A DNA stretch of 42,017 nucleotides from Acidimicrobiaceae bacterium (GCA_947455165.1 CANGMP010000007.1:1-42017), one strand, 5' to 3'. Positions 34,247 through 41,571 are shown, counted from the stretch's first letter. Made by a program: numbers and translations. The notes: generated from the sequence alone by a model not told the origin.

Positions 34247-35037
34247 TCAGTCCACTCCGGATCCCCGGGCATCACAATGGCGACTTGCCCATCGATGGTG
34301 ACAAACTTCGGTTCGATTCGTGGAATGTCACGCAGGGTCTTGGCGTGCTCTAAGACGGCCGCCGCGTGGGACAAGTCGGCAATTGCTTCGAGGTTGCGGA
34401 TGGTGGGAAAGATCATCTCTAACTCGCCGGACCGTTGACGCCTGAGAGCTTCGTGGGGGCGAACCCACTCGTCGGCAATCGTCTCGCCGGCATCGTGAGC
34501 TGCGACTTGATACTCGGGCGCCAGGGCCACGAAGAACCGTGTGTCGTAGCGCCGGGGCGGCCCCACGGGCGTCACCCAGTGTGCAAAGTATTCGAGGGCA
34601 CTGAGGTCGAGCTGTAGTTGTTCTTCGGCGACGATATCGAGAAAGCGCCGCTCACTGCCGTTAACGGCACGACGGTGACTCGCGAACCGGTCGTGAACGG
34701 CGGGGTCATCAAATCGAACAAGTTCGCCGTCGGGGGTCCGCGCCAGCAAGAGACCGGCCTCTTCGAACAGTTCTCGCAAGCAAGCCACGTAGTAGGCGAG
34801 GCCGCCATCGGGCAGGTTAAGCCGGCGAGAGGCGTCCAAGTCACGGAGACCGGCCACGAGCAGCTCGCTGTCGGGCGAGGCGTCGAGTTCGTCAACACCG
34901 CCGCCGGGAAAGACGTAGGCCCCGCCAACGAAGTCACTGTTGAGGTTGCGCTTGAGCATGAGAACTTCAAAGCCAGCCGCACCGTCTCGGACCAGCATCA
35001 CCGTGGCTGCGGGACGGGGAACGAGCGGGACGGACAC
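34243..35037 (-). CDS. NUDIX hydrolase, NudL/NUDT19-like
   Basis: 264 residues. The NUDIX region starts with AATVMLVRDG, then GGAYVFPGGGVDELDA. The box helix is ACLRELFEEAGLLLA, with a long insertion (about 40 residues) between the Gly-rich part and RELFEEAG, as in the NUDT7/NUDT19 coenzyme-A diphosphatase branch. CoA-type or nucleotide-sugar substrates are likely but unproven. The GTG at 35037 is chosen because a TACGGT lies 7 nt upstream, matching the leaderless pattern; upstream in-frame sequence is not NUDIX-like. The stop interlocks with the mrp stop. Confidence 0.87.
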   Translation of the reverse strand: MSVPLVPRPAATVMLVRDGAAGFEVLMLKRNLNSDFVGGAYVFPGGGVDELDASPDSELLVAGLRDLDASRRLNLPDGGLAYYVACLRELFEEAGLLLARTPDGELVRFDDPAVHDRFASHRRAVNGSERRFLDIVAEEQLQLDLSALEYFAHWVTPVGPPRRYDTRFFVALAPEYQVAAHDAGETIADEWVRPHEALRRQRSGELEMIFPTIRNLEAIADLSHAAAVLEHAKTLRDIPRIEPKFVTIDGQVAIVMPGDPEWTD

Positions 35038-35044
35038 GCCGACA

Positions 35045-35050
35045 ACCGTA
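35045..35050 (-). promoter_or_regulatory. Candidate -10 box of leaderless NUDIX gene
   Basis: TACGGT on the minus strand, 7 nt, then the GTG start. Confidence 0.45.
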
Positions 35051-35137
35051 CTCAACTTTAGGAAGACCTTATGAAGTACGACCGAAGAAATTGGGAAAGC
35101 ACGGTACGCTTTGGGCACATTATCTCGGAGGTCCCTC

Positions 35138-36070
35138 GTGGCTAAGCCCGCCCCTAAAAACGCCAAGAAGAACGTGGCACTACAGCGTCAGAACACCGGT
35201 CGCCCCGCTGGGCTCGTGACCTGGATCGCCGTTGGAGTGGTGGTACTCATTGTTGGTGCCCTGGTTATCGTCAAGATTTCCAAGGGTGGCGTCGCGTCGC
35301 CGACCCAGGGCTGGCAGGCCACCTCGGCCGAAACGGTCACGGCGCTGACAACGGTTCCCCAGTCGGTCTTCGACAAGATCGGCATCACCTCACCCATTGA
35401 GTCCGTCACCACCCCCGAGGTTCACCTCAGCGAACCCCAGCTGACCTACACCGACGCCAAGACCGGCACCAAGCTGCCTGGCGTCTACTACTTCGGTTCG
35501 GAGTACTGCCCATTCTGCGCGGCCCAGCGCTGGCCGACAATCGTGGCCCTCGCCCGCTTCGGCACCTTTGCGTCACTTGGCAACACGTCGTCGTCAAGCA
35601 CCGACGTCTACCCCAGTACGCCGTCGTTCACCTTCACCAAGGTGAGCTACTCCTCTCCCTACATTGCGCTGCACACGATTGAGGAGTACTCCAACGTCCC
35701 GAGCGCCAACGGACAGGGCTACGTCTTGCTCCACAAGCCCACGGCCGAAGAGTCGGCCATCATCAAGAAGTACGACACCCCGACCTACTTCCCCACGATG
35801 AATGCTCAATACGCCGGATCGATTCCATTTTTCTCTATTGGTAACCGCATCATGTGGGCCGGAGCCTCCATCTCGCCCAGCGCCTTCCAAGGCCAGGTGC
35901 GCGACGACATCGCTAAGAACCTGACCGACACCACAAACCCCATCACCCAGGGTGTCATCGCTTCGGCCAACTACATCACGGCCGCCATCTGCTCGCAGAC
36001 TGGTCAGCAGCCCGGCAAGGTCTGCAACTCCAAGGGTGTACTGGCCGCGAAGAAGGCGTTGAAGCTCTAA
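35138..36070 (+). CDS. Membrane-anchored thioredoxin-like DUF929 protein
   Basis: 310 residues. A basic N-terminus (AKPAPKNAKKN), one membrane anchor (about 27-50, VTWIAVGVVVLIVGALVIV), then an extracytoplasmic domain with the CxxC of a thiol oxidoreductase in FGSEYCPFCAAQRW and a cis-Pro-like TPTYFPT segment. This is the DUF929 family, DsbA-like proteins. The next gene, directly abutting, encodes a VKOR-type quinone-linked oxidase that would reoxidise it. The GTG has GGAGG 6 nt upstream; a TACGCT at 35105-35110 fits as the -10. Confidence 0.88.
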   Translation: MAKPAPKNAKKNVALQRQNTGRPAGLVTWIAVGVVVLIVGALVIVKISKGGVASPTQGWQATSAETVTALTTVPQSVFDKIGITSPIESVTTPEVHLSEPQLTYTDAKTGTKLPGVYYFGSEYCPFCAAQRWPTIVALARFGTFASLGNTSSSSTDVYPSTPSFTFTKVSYSSPYIALHTIEEYSNVPSANGQGYVLLHKPTAEESAIIKKYDTPTYFPTMNAQYAGSIPFFSIGNRIMWAGASISPSAFQGQVRDDIAKNLTDTTNPITQGVIASANYITAAICSQTGQQPGKVCNSKGVLAAKKALKL

Positions 36071-36535
36071 ATGAGCGACGCGACTCCCACGGTCTCGCGC
36101 TTCACGGTGTGGGCCAGCTTCGTACTGACCATTCTCGGCGTCGCTATTTCGACCTACCTCACCATTGCCCACTACAAGGGAACATCTTTTCTCGCGTGCT
36201 CCGAACACGGGCTCGTGAACTGTGCCACGGTCACGACCTCGGCCCAGAGTCGTTTCCTCGGCATGCCCGTCTCTGACCTCGGCCTCGCCTTCTTCCTTGG
36301 GATGCTGGGACTTAACAATCCCTGGATGTGGCGACGTTCCGATCGCTGGATTGCCCAACTCCGCGCGCTGGGTCTGCTCTCGGGCATGGGCTTTGTACTG
36401 TGGCTCGTAGCGGCCGAGCTGCTCATCATTGATCACATCTGCCTGTGGTGCACCGGCGTGCACATCGTGACCTTTGCGCTACTGCTCGTCGTGTCGCGCA
36501 CCTGGACCGGCGAGCTCTTTCGCCGTTCTCGCTAG
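36071..36535 (+). CDS. Vitamin K epoxide reductase family protein
   Basis: 154 residues with four or five membrane helices. The periplasmic-side loop Cys pair is in AHYKGTSFLACSEHGLVNCATV, split as Cys43 and Cys51, followed by the Ser of TTSAQS, and the quinone-side CxxC is CLWC. VKOR homologues pass electrons from a DsbA-like partner to quinone, driving disulfide formation in exported proteins. It starts immediately after the DUF929 stop, so the two form an oxidative-folding pair. The stop interlocks with that of whiB in the palindrome CTAG. Confidence 0.92.
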   Translation: MSDATPTVSRFTVWASFVLTILGVAISTYLTIAHYKGTSFLACSEHGLVNCATVTTSAQSRFLGMPVSDLGLAFFLGMLGLNNPWMWRRSDRWIAQLRALGLLSGMGFVLWLVAAELLIIDHICLWCTGVHIVTFALLLVVSRTWTGELFRRSR

Positions 36536-36774
36536 ATCAGCGTCAAGCGCTCCGCCTCAGTGCGGCCGCCCCAGATGCCCTGGCGCTCTCGATTCGTCAG
36601 CGCGTAACGCAGGCATTCCGTTGAGACGTCACAGCGCTCACACACGGCCTTGGCGAGCTGCTCGCGTATCGAACGGTCCTCGCGCGGCTCCTTGTCTTCG
36701 GGCGTAAAGAAGAGGCGCGCATTCTCGTTGCGACACGCGGCTTGGTCCATCCAGTCAGCATTCGGCATAGCCAT
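36532..36774 (-). CDS. WhiB-family iron-sulfur transcription factor
   Basis: 80 residues. Four Cys that hold a [4Fe-4S] cluster: C14 (QAACRN), C45, C48 (VCERC) and C54 (TEC), followed by the GIWGGRTEAER turn and basic end that binds DNA. WhiB proteins act by contacting region 4 of the primary sigma. They are restricted to actinobacteria and their phages, which helps place the organism. The ATG at 36774 is the family-like start; a G-run lies just upstream. The exact subclass (WhiB1/2/4 etc.) is not clear. Confidence 0.95.
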   Translation of the reverse strand: MAMPNADWMDQAACRNENARLFFTPEDKEPREDRSIREQLAKAVCERCDVSTECLRYALTNRERQGIWGGRTEAERLTLI

Positions 36775-36904
36775 TGAAAACCCCCCAGTTCTCTCAAGGC
36801 AAGGCAGACTAACGAGTTCAGCTCGAGGGGTGCAAATGAAATCATGTGAAAGATTTCGCCATCTGGCCCGCTGAACCAAAAACCGGATATTTCGCAAGTT
36901 CCGC

Positions 36905-36910
36905 TACGCT
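36905..36910 (+). promoter_or_regulatory. Candidate -10 box of leaderless receiver-domain gene
   Basis: TACGCT followed by 7 nt and the GTG start at 36918. Confidence 0.45.
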
Positions 36911-36917
36911 TACCGTC

Positions 36918-37349
36918 GTGGCAAACGTCCTAATTGCGAGCGATCTTCCGGCCCTGCGCGCGGAACTTCGCAGCATGCTCGAAGCACCAGACACCCAAAT
37001 CATCGAGGTCGCCAGCGGCCCCGAGGTTCGAGCGCTGGTAACAACTCAAACAATCGACCTCGCAATTCTGGATCTCCAGATTGGCTCGATGGGAGCAATG
37101 GCCATCTGCCTCGACCTGCGACATGAAGAGTCCTACGGAGCCGCACCCCACGTGCCGGTTCTCATGCTGCTCGACCGTCGCCCCGACGTCTTCTTGGCCC
37201 GCCGTAGCGGTGCTGAGGGTTTTGTCGTCAAGCCTCTAGACCCCCTGCGCGTCCGCCGCGCCGTCCGCGCCCTGCTGCGCGGCGAAGGGTATGAGGATGA
37301 CTCGTGGCTCCCAGCCACAGTCCGCGTCGCCGCGACGACGCCTCAATGA
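36918..37349 (+). CDS. Single-domain response regulator (receiver-like)
   Basis: 143 residues, only a CheY-like receiver domain: phospho-acceptor-type Asp52 in AILDLQ, Lys105 in GFVVKPLDP, and the C-terminal RRAVRALL helix. The usual acidic pair after strand 1 is reduced to one Asp (ASDLP) and the switch Thr/Ser position reads Leu (VLMLLD), so it may be a pseudo-receiver. No DNA-binding domain and no kinase nearby. The GTG start follows a -10 box at 7 nt; its TGA overlaps the CBS-domain gene start as ATGA. Confidence 0.85.
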   Translation: MANVLIASDLPALRAELRSMLEAPDTQIIEVASGPEVRALVTTQTIDLAILDLQIGSMGAMAICLDLRHEESYGAAPHVPVLMLLDRRPDVFLARRSGAEGFVVKPLDPLRVRRAVRALLRGEGYEDDSWLPATVRVAATTPQ

Positions 37350-38206
37350 GCGACAGTCACCATTCCGACGCGAAGCCGTCAGGTCTGCTTGCCAGGTTTC
37401 GCCCCCGTCAGCAAGAACGGGTCGTCTCTGAGTTCGAACAGGCCATTATTCGCCGTGTCCACGACCTAGCCGAGCTCGACCTGCGCGACGTCATGACCCC
37501 TCGCGGAGACGTCACCTTCCTCACCCACCCCGTGACTCCCGAACAGGTGGCCGAGGCCGTTCGTGACTCTGGACACTCGTGCTTCCCGGTAGCCACCGAC
37601 GACCTCGACAATGTCGACGGCGTACTGTTCGTCAACGACCTGTTCCGCAGTTCGAATCGTCGACGTGGCCTTGGCGTTTCACTCCCTGACGAGAATGAAA
37701 TCGAACGCAAGATCCGCGAACCGCTTCTCTTGCCAGAGTCGCTGGCCGTTCTCGAGGCCCTCGAGGAGATGCGCCAAAAGCACCGTACTTTTGCGCTGGT
37801 CATGGACGAGCACGGTGGAGTCGCCGGAGTCGTCTCCACCCGAGACCTCCTCGAACCCCTGGTGGGCGATCTCGGCGACGAGTTCGACGAAGACGAGGAA
37901 GAAGAGGTCGCCAAGATCAGCGAACGGCGATGGCTCGTTCAGGGCCAGGCACACACCGACAAGGTCGAAGAGGTCGCCGGACTGCGCGTTCCCGAGGGCG
38001 AATACGTCACCATCGGCGGTTTCATAATCACCCAGTTGGGCCGCTTTCCCAAGGAAAATACAGTCGTTCTCTTCGAAGACTGGGCGCTCCGCGTCTACCG
38101 AGTCGAAAAGCGGAGAATCCTGGAAGTTATCGTCGAACGACACCCCGATGGCTTCCCCGAGGCCGTCTTGAAGGCAGCTGAAGAGTCCCTCCGCGAAGAG
38201 GAGTAA
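37346..38206 (+). CDS. CBS-pair / CorC_HlyC domain protein without membrane domain
   Basis: 286 residues. After an unconserved start come the RDVMTPRGDVTFL motif and CBS domain 1 (about 47-105), CBS domain 2 (PLLLPESLAVLEALEEMRQKH through HGGVAGVVSTRDLLE), an acidic run DEFDEDEEEE, and a CorC_HlyC transporter-associated domain (about 195-270). It corresponds to the cytosolic half of CNNM/HlyC/CorC proteins; the four-helix DUF21 domain is absent, as in CorC (YbeX) itself. Adenosine-nucleotide binding by the CBS pair is expected. The start overlaps the receiver gene stop (ATGA), suggesting a shared complex or stoichiometric expression. Confidence 0.88.
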   Translation: MSDSHHSDAKPSGLLARFRPRQQERVVSEFEQAIIRRVHDLAELDLRDVMTPRGDVTFLTHPVTPEQVAEAVRDSGHSCFPVATDDLDNVDGVLFVNDLFRSSNRRRGLGVSLPDENEIERKIREPLLLPESLAVLEALEEMRQKHRTFALVMDEHGGVAGVVSTRDLLEPLVGDLGDEFDEDEEEEVAKISERRWLVQGQAHTDKVEEVAGLRVPEGEYVTIGGFIITQLGRFPKENTVVLFEDWALRVYRVEKRRILEVIVERHPDGFPEAVLKAAEESLREEE

Positions 38207-38235
38207 GATTAGACGGCTGTAGGGATTTGCCCCTG

Positions 38236-38313
38236 CGGGCTGTAGCGCAGTTTGGTTAGCGCGCTGCGTTCGGGACGCAGAGGTCGGAGGTTCGAATCCT
38301 CTCAGCCCGACCA
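38236..38313 (+). tRNA. tRNA-Pro (anticodon CGG)
   Basis: Acceptor CGGGCTG paired with CAGCCCG, anticodon stem CTGCG/CGCAG with loop TTCGGGA and anticodon CGG at 38271-38273, T arm GGAGGTTCGAATCCTC, encoded CCA. Reads CCG. It lies 29 nt after the CorC-like gene and 42 nt before tRNA-Glu. Confidence 0.97.
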
Positions 38314-38355
38314 CCAAGGTGAGAGCCTTGGAGCATTACAGAAGTACAAGTTCTA

Positions 38356-38428
38356 GCTCCCATCGTCTAGCGGCCTAGGACACCGCCCTTTCACGGCGGC
38401 AGCGCGGGTTCGAATCCCGCTGGGAGTG
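38356..38428 (+). tRNA. tRNA-Glu (anticodon TTC)
   Basis: Acceptor GCTCCCA paired with TGGGAGT (G-T at the first pair), anticodon stem CCGCC/GGCGG, loop CTTTCAC, anticodon TTC at 38390-38392, T arm GCGGGTTCGAATCCCGC. CCA is not encoded. The gene marks the edge of the AT-richer accessory region. Confidence 0.96.
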
Positions 38429-38565
38429 CTCATTTGCCAAAGGTCGAGAATTGGCATCACTCGCAACTCCTTTGAAGTCTTTGACTTTGCAAGCTTGCCC
38501 TCCTGAGGGTCATGCTTCTAAGTAGCGAGACTTCGAAGACCAGCCCTCATGCAGAACTTGGACGA
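38429..38565. other. Spacer after tRNA-Glu
   Basis: No gene seen. Contains the short palindrome CCCTCCTGAGGG (38498-38509) and GAAGTCT/AGACTTC inverted arms (38474-38480, 38528-38534) that may weakly end transcription converging on this spot. Confidence 0.3.
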
Positions 38566-39129
38566 CTACTCGCCGAGTTTGATGACAGTCGTTCGGGTTT
38601 CCCACATATCACAGAGCTCGGACTCGAATGCCTCTGGCTCGTCTAACTGCGTGTCACCTCGAAGGACCTCGAAATCCAATTCGTTTACCCAAATTGAGCC
38701 GTTAAAGATTGCGATTCTTCCCTTTTCGGTCTCAATCATCACCCCAAGGTCGATCGCACACGACTGCGTCGGGCTACTCGCTGCATCGCGAATGAATTCA
38801 ACGCGAATGACTCCCGAATTCGTAATCACGGAATTCGAGAAGTCATAGAACAAACTTCCTTCTTTTGCAGCAACATCGACTAAAGACGTGTCGCCGTACT
38901 CAATGGAAACCGTTGCAAAATCATCAGTCACTCCATTTATGGCATAACTGTCCAATCGTGACCGAACCGATACCACAAGCCCCTCACCAACTTCGATGAA
39001 TGCCTCACCGATTGCGGTTCGAGTTCCGTTCAACAAATTGATCGTTCCGTAGGATTTCAAGGTGCTGCCGATTAGATGACAAAGAATGTCTAATTCTTCA
39101 CTTGGTATGAATCTTGTATTCGTTGTCAT
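38566..39129 (-). CDS. Orphan hypothetical protein
   Basis: 187 residues, no family recognised. Predicted mixed alpha/beta, acidic (pI low by inspection), with no membrane segment or signal peptide. An N-terminal helix (SEELDILCHLIGSTLKSYG) is followed by many beta strands. Codon use is visibly AT-richer than in the core genes. AGGAGG 9 nt before the ATG supports real expression. It may be an immunity or island-encoded protein; nothing shows which. Confidence 0.65.
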   Translation of the reverse strand: MTTNTRFIPSEELDILCHLIGSTLKSYGTINLLNGTRTAIGEAFIEVGEGLVVSVRSRLDSYAINGVTDDFATVSIEYGDTSLVDVAAKEGSLFYDFSNSVITNSGVIRVEFIRDAASSPTQSCAIDLGVMIETEKGRIAIFNGSIWVNELDFEVLRGDTQLDEPEAFESELCDMWETRTTVIKLGE

Positions 39130-39346
39130 TTGCTAATTCCTCCTAAGAAATGTACGCGCTGAGATTTCAGCCCCGCGGTGCCGAGCAATAGAGGTGTCAC
39201 CTAAAGTCTGAGCAGTTCCTTTGGGTCTAGCTAAGAAGCAAGGACGTTTCCCCATTCCAACGGACCAATGGGAATCCAACCGTGGCGGGCCCGACCCGGC
39301 GGTAGCGGTCCCCGTCCCACGCTAAGACCCTCGAGGCGGACCCTTC
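39130..39346. other. Spacer between the orphan gene and hipA
   Basis: Nothing convincing. A short plus-strand open stretch (39211-39334) ends in a Pro/Val-rich run and could be a gene remnant; no start or family resemblance is visible. Confidence 0.3.
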
Positions 39347-40573
39347 TTACGGGGCGAGCAGTTTCAGTTGCGAACCAACGATCGCGGGTATCTTCACTCG
39401 GAGCTCCGGAGTTGCCTCACTCGCTGCCTTGATCGCCTCCGGAGCGCGCTCGCTCAATTCGCTGACGATTAGCTTGGCTGACTCCTCCCGCATTCCCCAC
39501 GAGACGGCCTCCCTGATCAGCCTGTCGCGGGTGACCTTCGACGTCTTGCGGACATCATCTATGTACATGGAGAGTTCACCGTCGACGTAATACAACGTCG
39601 ACACAACGTCATATACGGGGGATAGCTCAATAGATCCGTCACGGTGATGCAAGAGCGAGAAGTTCTTGCCGTGTGCATCACTGTTTCCAACGAGCACATT
39701 GACGTACGTTGCTTGCAAGAGCCTGCTGAGGGAGTCGGGGCGAGCAAACTGTCGCAACACGGCCGCAATCTGCTTGAGCGATGGGCCACCCTCCTTCTGG
39801 TACTTAGTCTTCGGGGAGAGGGAAAGAACCTGGCAAAAGTCCTCTTGATGCACGCGCTCCACGTCGCCTACGCCCGTGACGACTCGGTCATATCGCTCAA
39901 CGACTATGAGCTTTCTCCCGCCGTACTCCGTGGTTTCGATTGATGCCGCCCGAAGCCCGAGGTTGCGCGCAACTCGCATGCAGAATGCCTCGTTTTCGAC
40001 GGTCTCAGGGAAGTCTCGAATTTCGGGCTTGAGAATGTGTGTCGACGGCGTTCCATCGACTGGCTCACCCCAACGACCGTCGGGCATGCGTGTGAGAAGG
40101 AGTTTCTCTTGAACACCGGCTAGAGAGATCCTCACCCGATCTGTGACGCCAAGAGGAGCGCTCCTTAAGTTCGCGACCCTCTCGATGATCTCGTCATCGG
40201 TAAGAGGCAGTGCCGTCAACGTCGTGGCTTGCCGCGGTGCAGAGTCTTCGGCCGGTTGGACGACGATCGCACCAGCGCAATCGAGTCCCAGGGCGCGTAT
40301 CAACCCAAAGGTGTCATTGGAATTGAGGTCGAGCTGTTCTGCAACGGCCCGCCGCTGATCTCCCTCCGGAAGCAGTCCGTCGATGAAAGATCGAGTCTTC
40401 GCATTGGGGTAGGGAACGTCAGTGAGGGGAAGGGCAATCGAAAGTAGCGGCGTGCCGAGCTCGTACTTCTCAAGTGCGTCCGGCGTGTACCGAAGTCGAA
40501 GGCGATTGTTTGCCTCCCGCGAGACTGTGGCGACCCGGTCGCCGTACAGCCAGATGGCCAGCTGGTCCGCCAT
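39347..40573 (-). CDS. hipA: HipA-type serine/threonine kinase toxin
   Basis: 408 residues. N-subdomain 1 (LAIWLYGDRVATVSRE), the ATP-binding loop SLAGVQEKLLL, NEAFCMRVARNLGL, the VVERYDR strand, HQEDFCQVLS, the catalytic loop VGNSDAHGKNFSLL and the metal-binding SPVYDVVSTLYY are all present, so the kinase appears intact. HipA toxins phosphorylate aminoacyl-tRNA synthetases such as GltX and cause dormancy; the target here is inferred only by family. The ATG overlaps the hipB stop as TAATG. The alternative TTG two codons earlier is less likely. Confidence 0.94.
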   Translation of the reverse strand: MADQLAIWLYGDRVATVSREANNRLRLRYTPDALEKYELGTPLLSIALPLTDVPYPNAKTRSFIDGLLPEGDQRRAVAEQLDLNSNDTFGLIRALGLDCAGAIVVQPAEDSAPRQATTLTALPLTDDEIIERVANLRSAPLGVTDRVRISLAGVQEKLLLTRMPDGRWGEPVDGTPSTHILKPEIRDFPETVENEAFCMRVARNLGLRAASIETTEYGGRKLIVVERYDRVVTGVGDVERVHQEDFCQVLSLSPKTKYQKEGGPSLKQIAAVLRQFARPDSLSRLLQATYVNVLVGNSDAHGKNFSLLHHRDGSIELSPVYDVVSTLYYVDGELSMYIDDVRKTSKVTRDRLIREAVSWGMREESAKLIVSELSERAPEAIKAASEATPELRVKIPAIVGSQLKLLAP

Positions 40574-40824
40574 TACCAATCCTCACGATCCACGGTCATT
40601 CGGACGCCCAGTTCCCGAAGAACGGCGAGCGTGCGCTTGAGTTGCTCGGTTTCAAGCCCATTCTCAAGGGCGTTGACGTAGTTCCGAGGCATGCCGGCAC
40701 GGGCGGCCAGTTCTTGCTGGGAGATACCCAACGCATTGCGATAGTGGCGGATCGCCGCCCCCAGAGTCGAAGCGCTGTAGACCCGGAATGGCTGTCTCTT
40801 GTCCGTTGTGTGATTTGCACTCAT
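40573..40824 (-). CDS. hipB: HipB-type Xre antitoxin
   Basis: 83 residues. Helix-turn-helix of the Xre/Cro type: LGAAIRHYRNALGISQQELA, then ARAGMPRNYVNALENGLETE, followed by the strand VRMTVDRED that dimerises HipB. It should bind HipA and repress the operon. The ATG at 40824 is chosen because a TATACT box lies 8 nt upstream (near-leaderless); the GTG at 40857 would put the promoter inside the gene. ATATCCGT repeats overlap its start and upstream region. Confidence 0.92.
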   Translation of the reverse strand: MSANHTTDKRQPFRVYSASTLGAAIRHYRNALGISQQELAARAGMPRNYVNALENGLETEQLKRTLAVLRELGVRMTVDREDW

Positions 40825-40907
40825 ATCCGTATAGTATAGCAAAAGTGACACTTGCACGGATATTTGAGTATCTGTTTCTTTTACCTAATTACACAGATAT
40901 CCGTGCA
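40823..40907. promoter_or_regulatory. hipBA promoter and HipB operator array
   Basis: Three copies of ATATCCGT: plus orientation at 40823-40830, inverted at 40856-40863, plus at 40897-40904. The last two extend to a perfect 11-bp inverted repeat (40853-40863 with 40897-40907). TATACT (40833-40838, minus strand) lies between the first two and serves as the -10. The core resembles the TATCC/GGATA half-sites of the E. coli HipB operator, but with much wider spacing. Confidence 0.65.
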
Positions 40908-41175
40908 CCCTCGGGATCGGAAGGACGGGCTCAGGACCGACTGCCTCTGAGAACTCGTACCATCGCCTCACAGGCATCGGCCTATGCCGGAAGCGAGGAA
41001 ATTATGCGATGCCAGCGTGCCAATCGGTTCCAGGAAGAATCCGAGCGGCGTACCAATTGCAATTTTTCCTCCTCGTAAGCGAGGATTCCCCTTATCTCAT
41101 CTAGCCTTTCGGCGATTCCAACCGCTTCGTAGGTCAGAGAAGATTCACTGGGCTTTCGCAAGAGTCGCGTCGAGG

Positions 41176-41298
41176 TCAAAGTCGCCGAGCTGCAGGGGCG
41201 CCTTGTGCGGCGAGGGCGTAGTCCCCGATGATGAGAAATCGGGCGTCGCTAACGAGTAGTAATTGAACAAACTCGTTGAAGTCTTGATCCAGTTCCAC
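41176..41298 (-). pseudogene. Decayed nucleotidyltransferase toxin fragment
   Basis: A GTG with GGAGAG upstream opens MELDQDFNEFVQLL and continues through FLIIGDYALAAQGAP, the start of MNT/DUF6036-type nucleotidyltransferases (normally GGYALAAHG). After 40 codons a stop appears, before the GDxD catalytic motif; the sequence to about 40982 continues in broken frames. It overlaps the 3' end of the small upstream gene, the normal arrangement for this toxin-antitoxin type. The toxin is therefore probably dead. Confidence 0.7.
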
Positions 41299-41431
41299 TG
41301 GGCTCTCCGTGCATTTGACGTCGAAGGATTTCTACGGCGGCGATGCGCTCTGACGGGCTCTTTGCTAGCCAGTACTGCAAGTCGCTCTGCTGCTCATGCA
41401 GCGGACCAATCGACACAACGGGAGTAACCAT
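41249..41431 (-). CDS. Small antitoxin-like protein upstream of nucleotidyltransferase remnant
   Basis: 60 residues. The pattern PLHEQQSDLQYWLAKSPSER and AAVEILRRQ, ending SRLQRV, is that of small proteins found just before MNT-like nucleotidyltransferase genes, taken to be the antitoxin part. The ATG at 41431 is preceded at 7 nt by TAAAAT, matching the leaderless pattern. The partner downstream is broken. Confidence 0.7.
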   Translation of the reverse strand: MVTPVVSIGPLHEQQSDLQYWLAKSPSERIAAVEILRRQMHGEPSGTGSRLQRVCSITTR

Positions 41432-41438
41432 CACGAGT

Positions 41439-41444
41439 ATTTTA
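41439..41444 (-). promoter_or_regulatory. Candidate -10 box of the small antitoxin gene
   Basis: TAAAAT on the minus strand, then 7 nt, then the ATG at 41431. Confidence 0.4.
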
Positions 41445-41571
41445 CTCCCTCGGCCTGGGCATCGCTTGTCCTGAGACCTGCAACCTCAGCTGCACGACTC
41501 GCAGTTCTGTCGCCATAATTCAGACGAAAACCGATTTTTGAATCTCTGATCGATTCCTTAAAAATGCTGAC

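Noticed and set aside
39211-39334. Short plus-strand open stretch ending in a Pro/Val run
   Set aside because: No start codon with ribosome site and no family resemblance; could be a remnant but not supportable as a gene.
40982-41179. 65-codon minus-strand frame as a separate gene
   Set aside because: It lies in the decaying region after the nucleotidyltransferase fragment, starts with a rare codon without a ribosome site, and has no recognisable fold.
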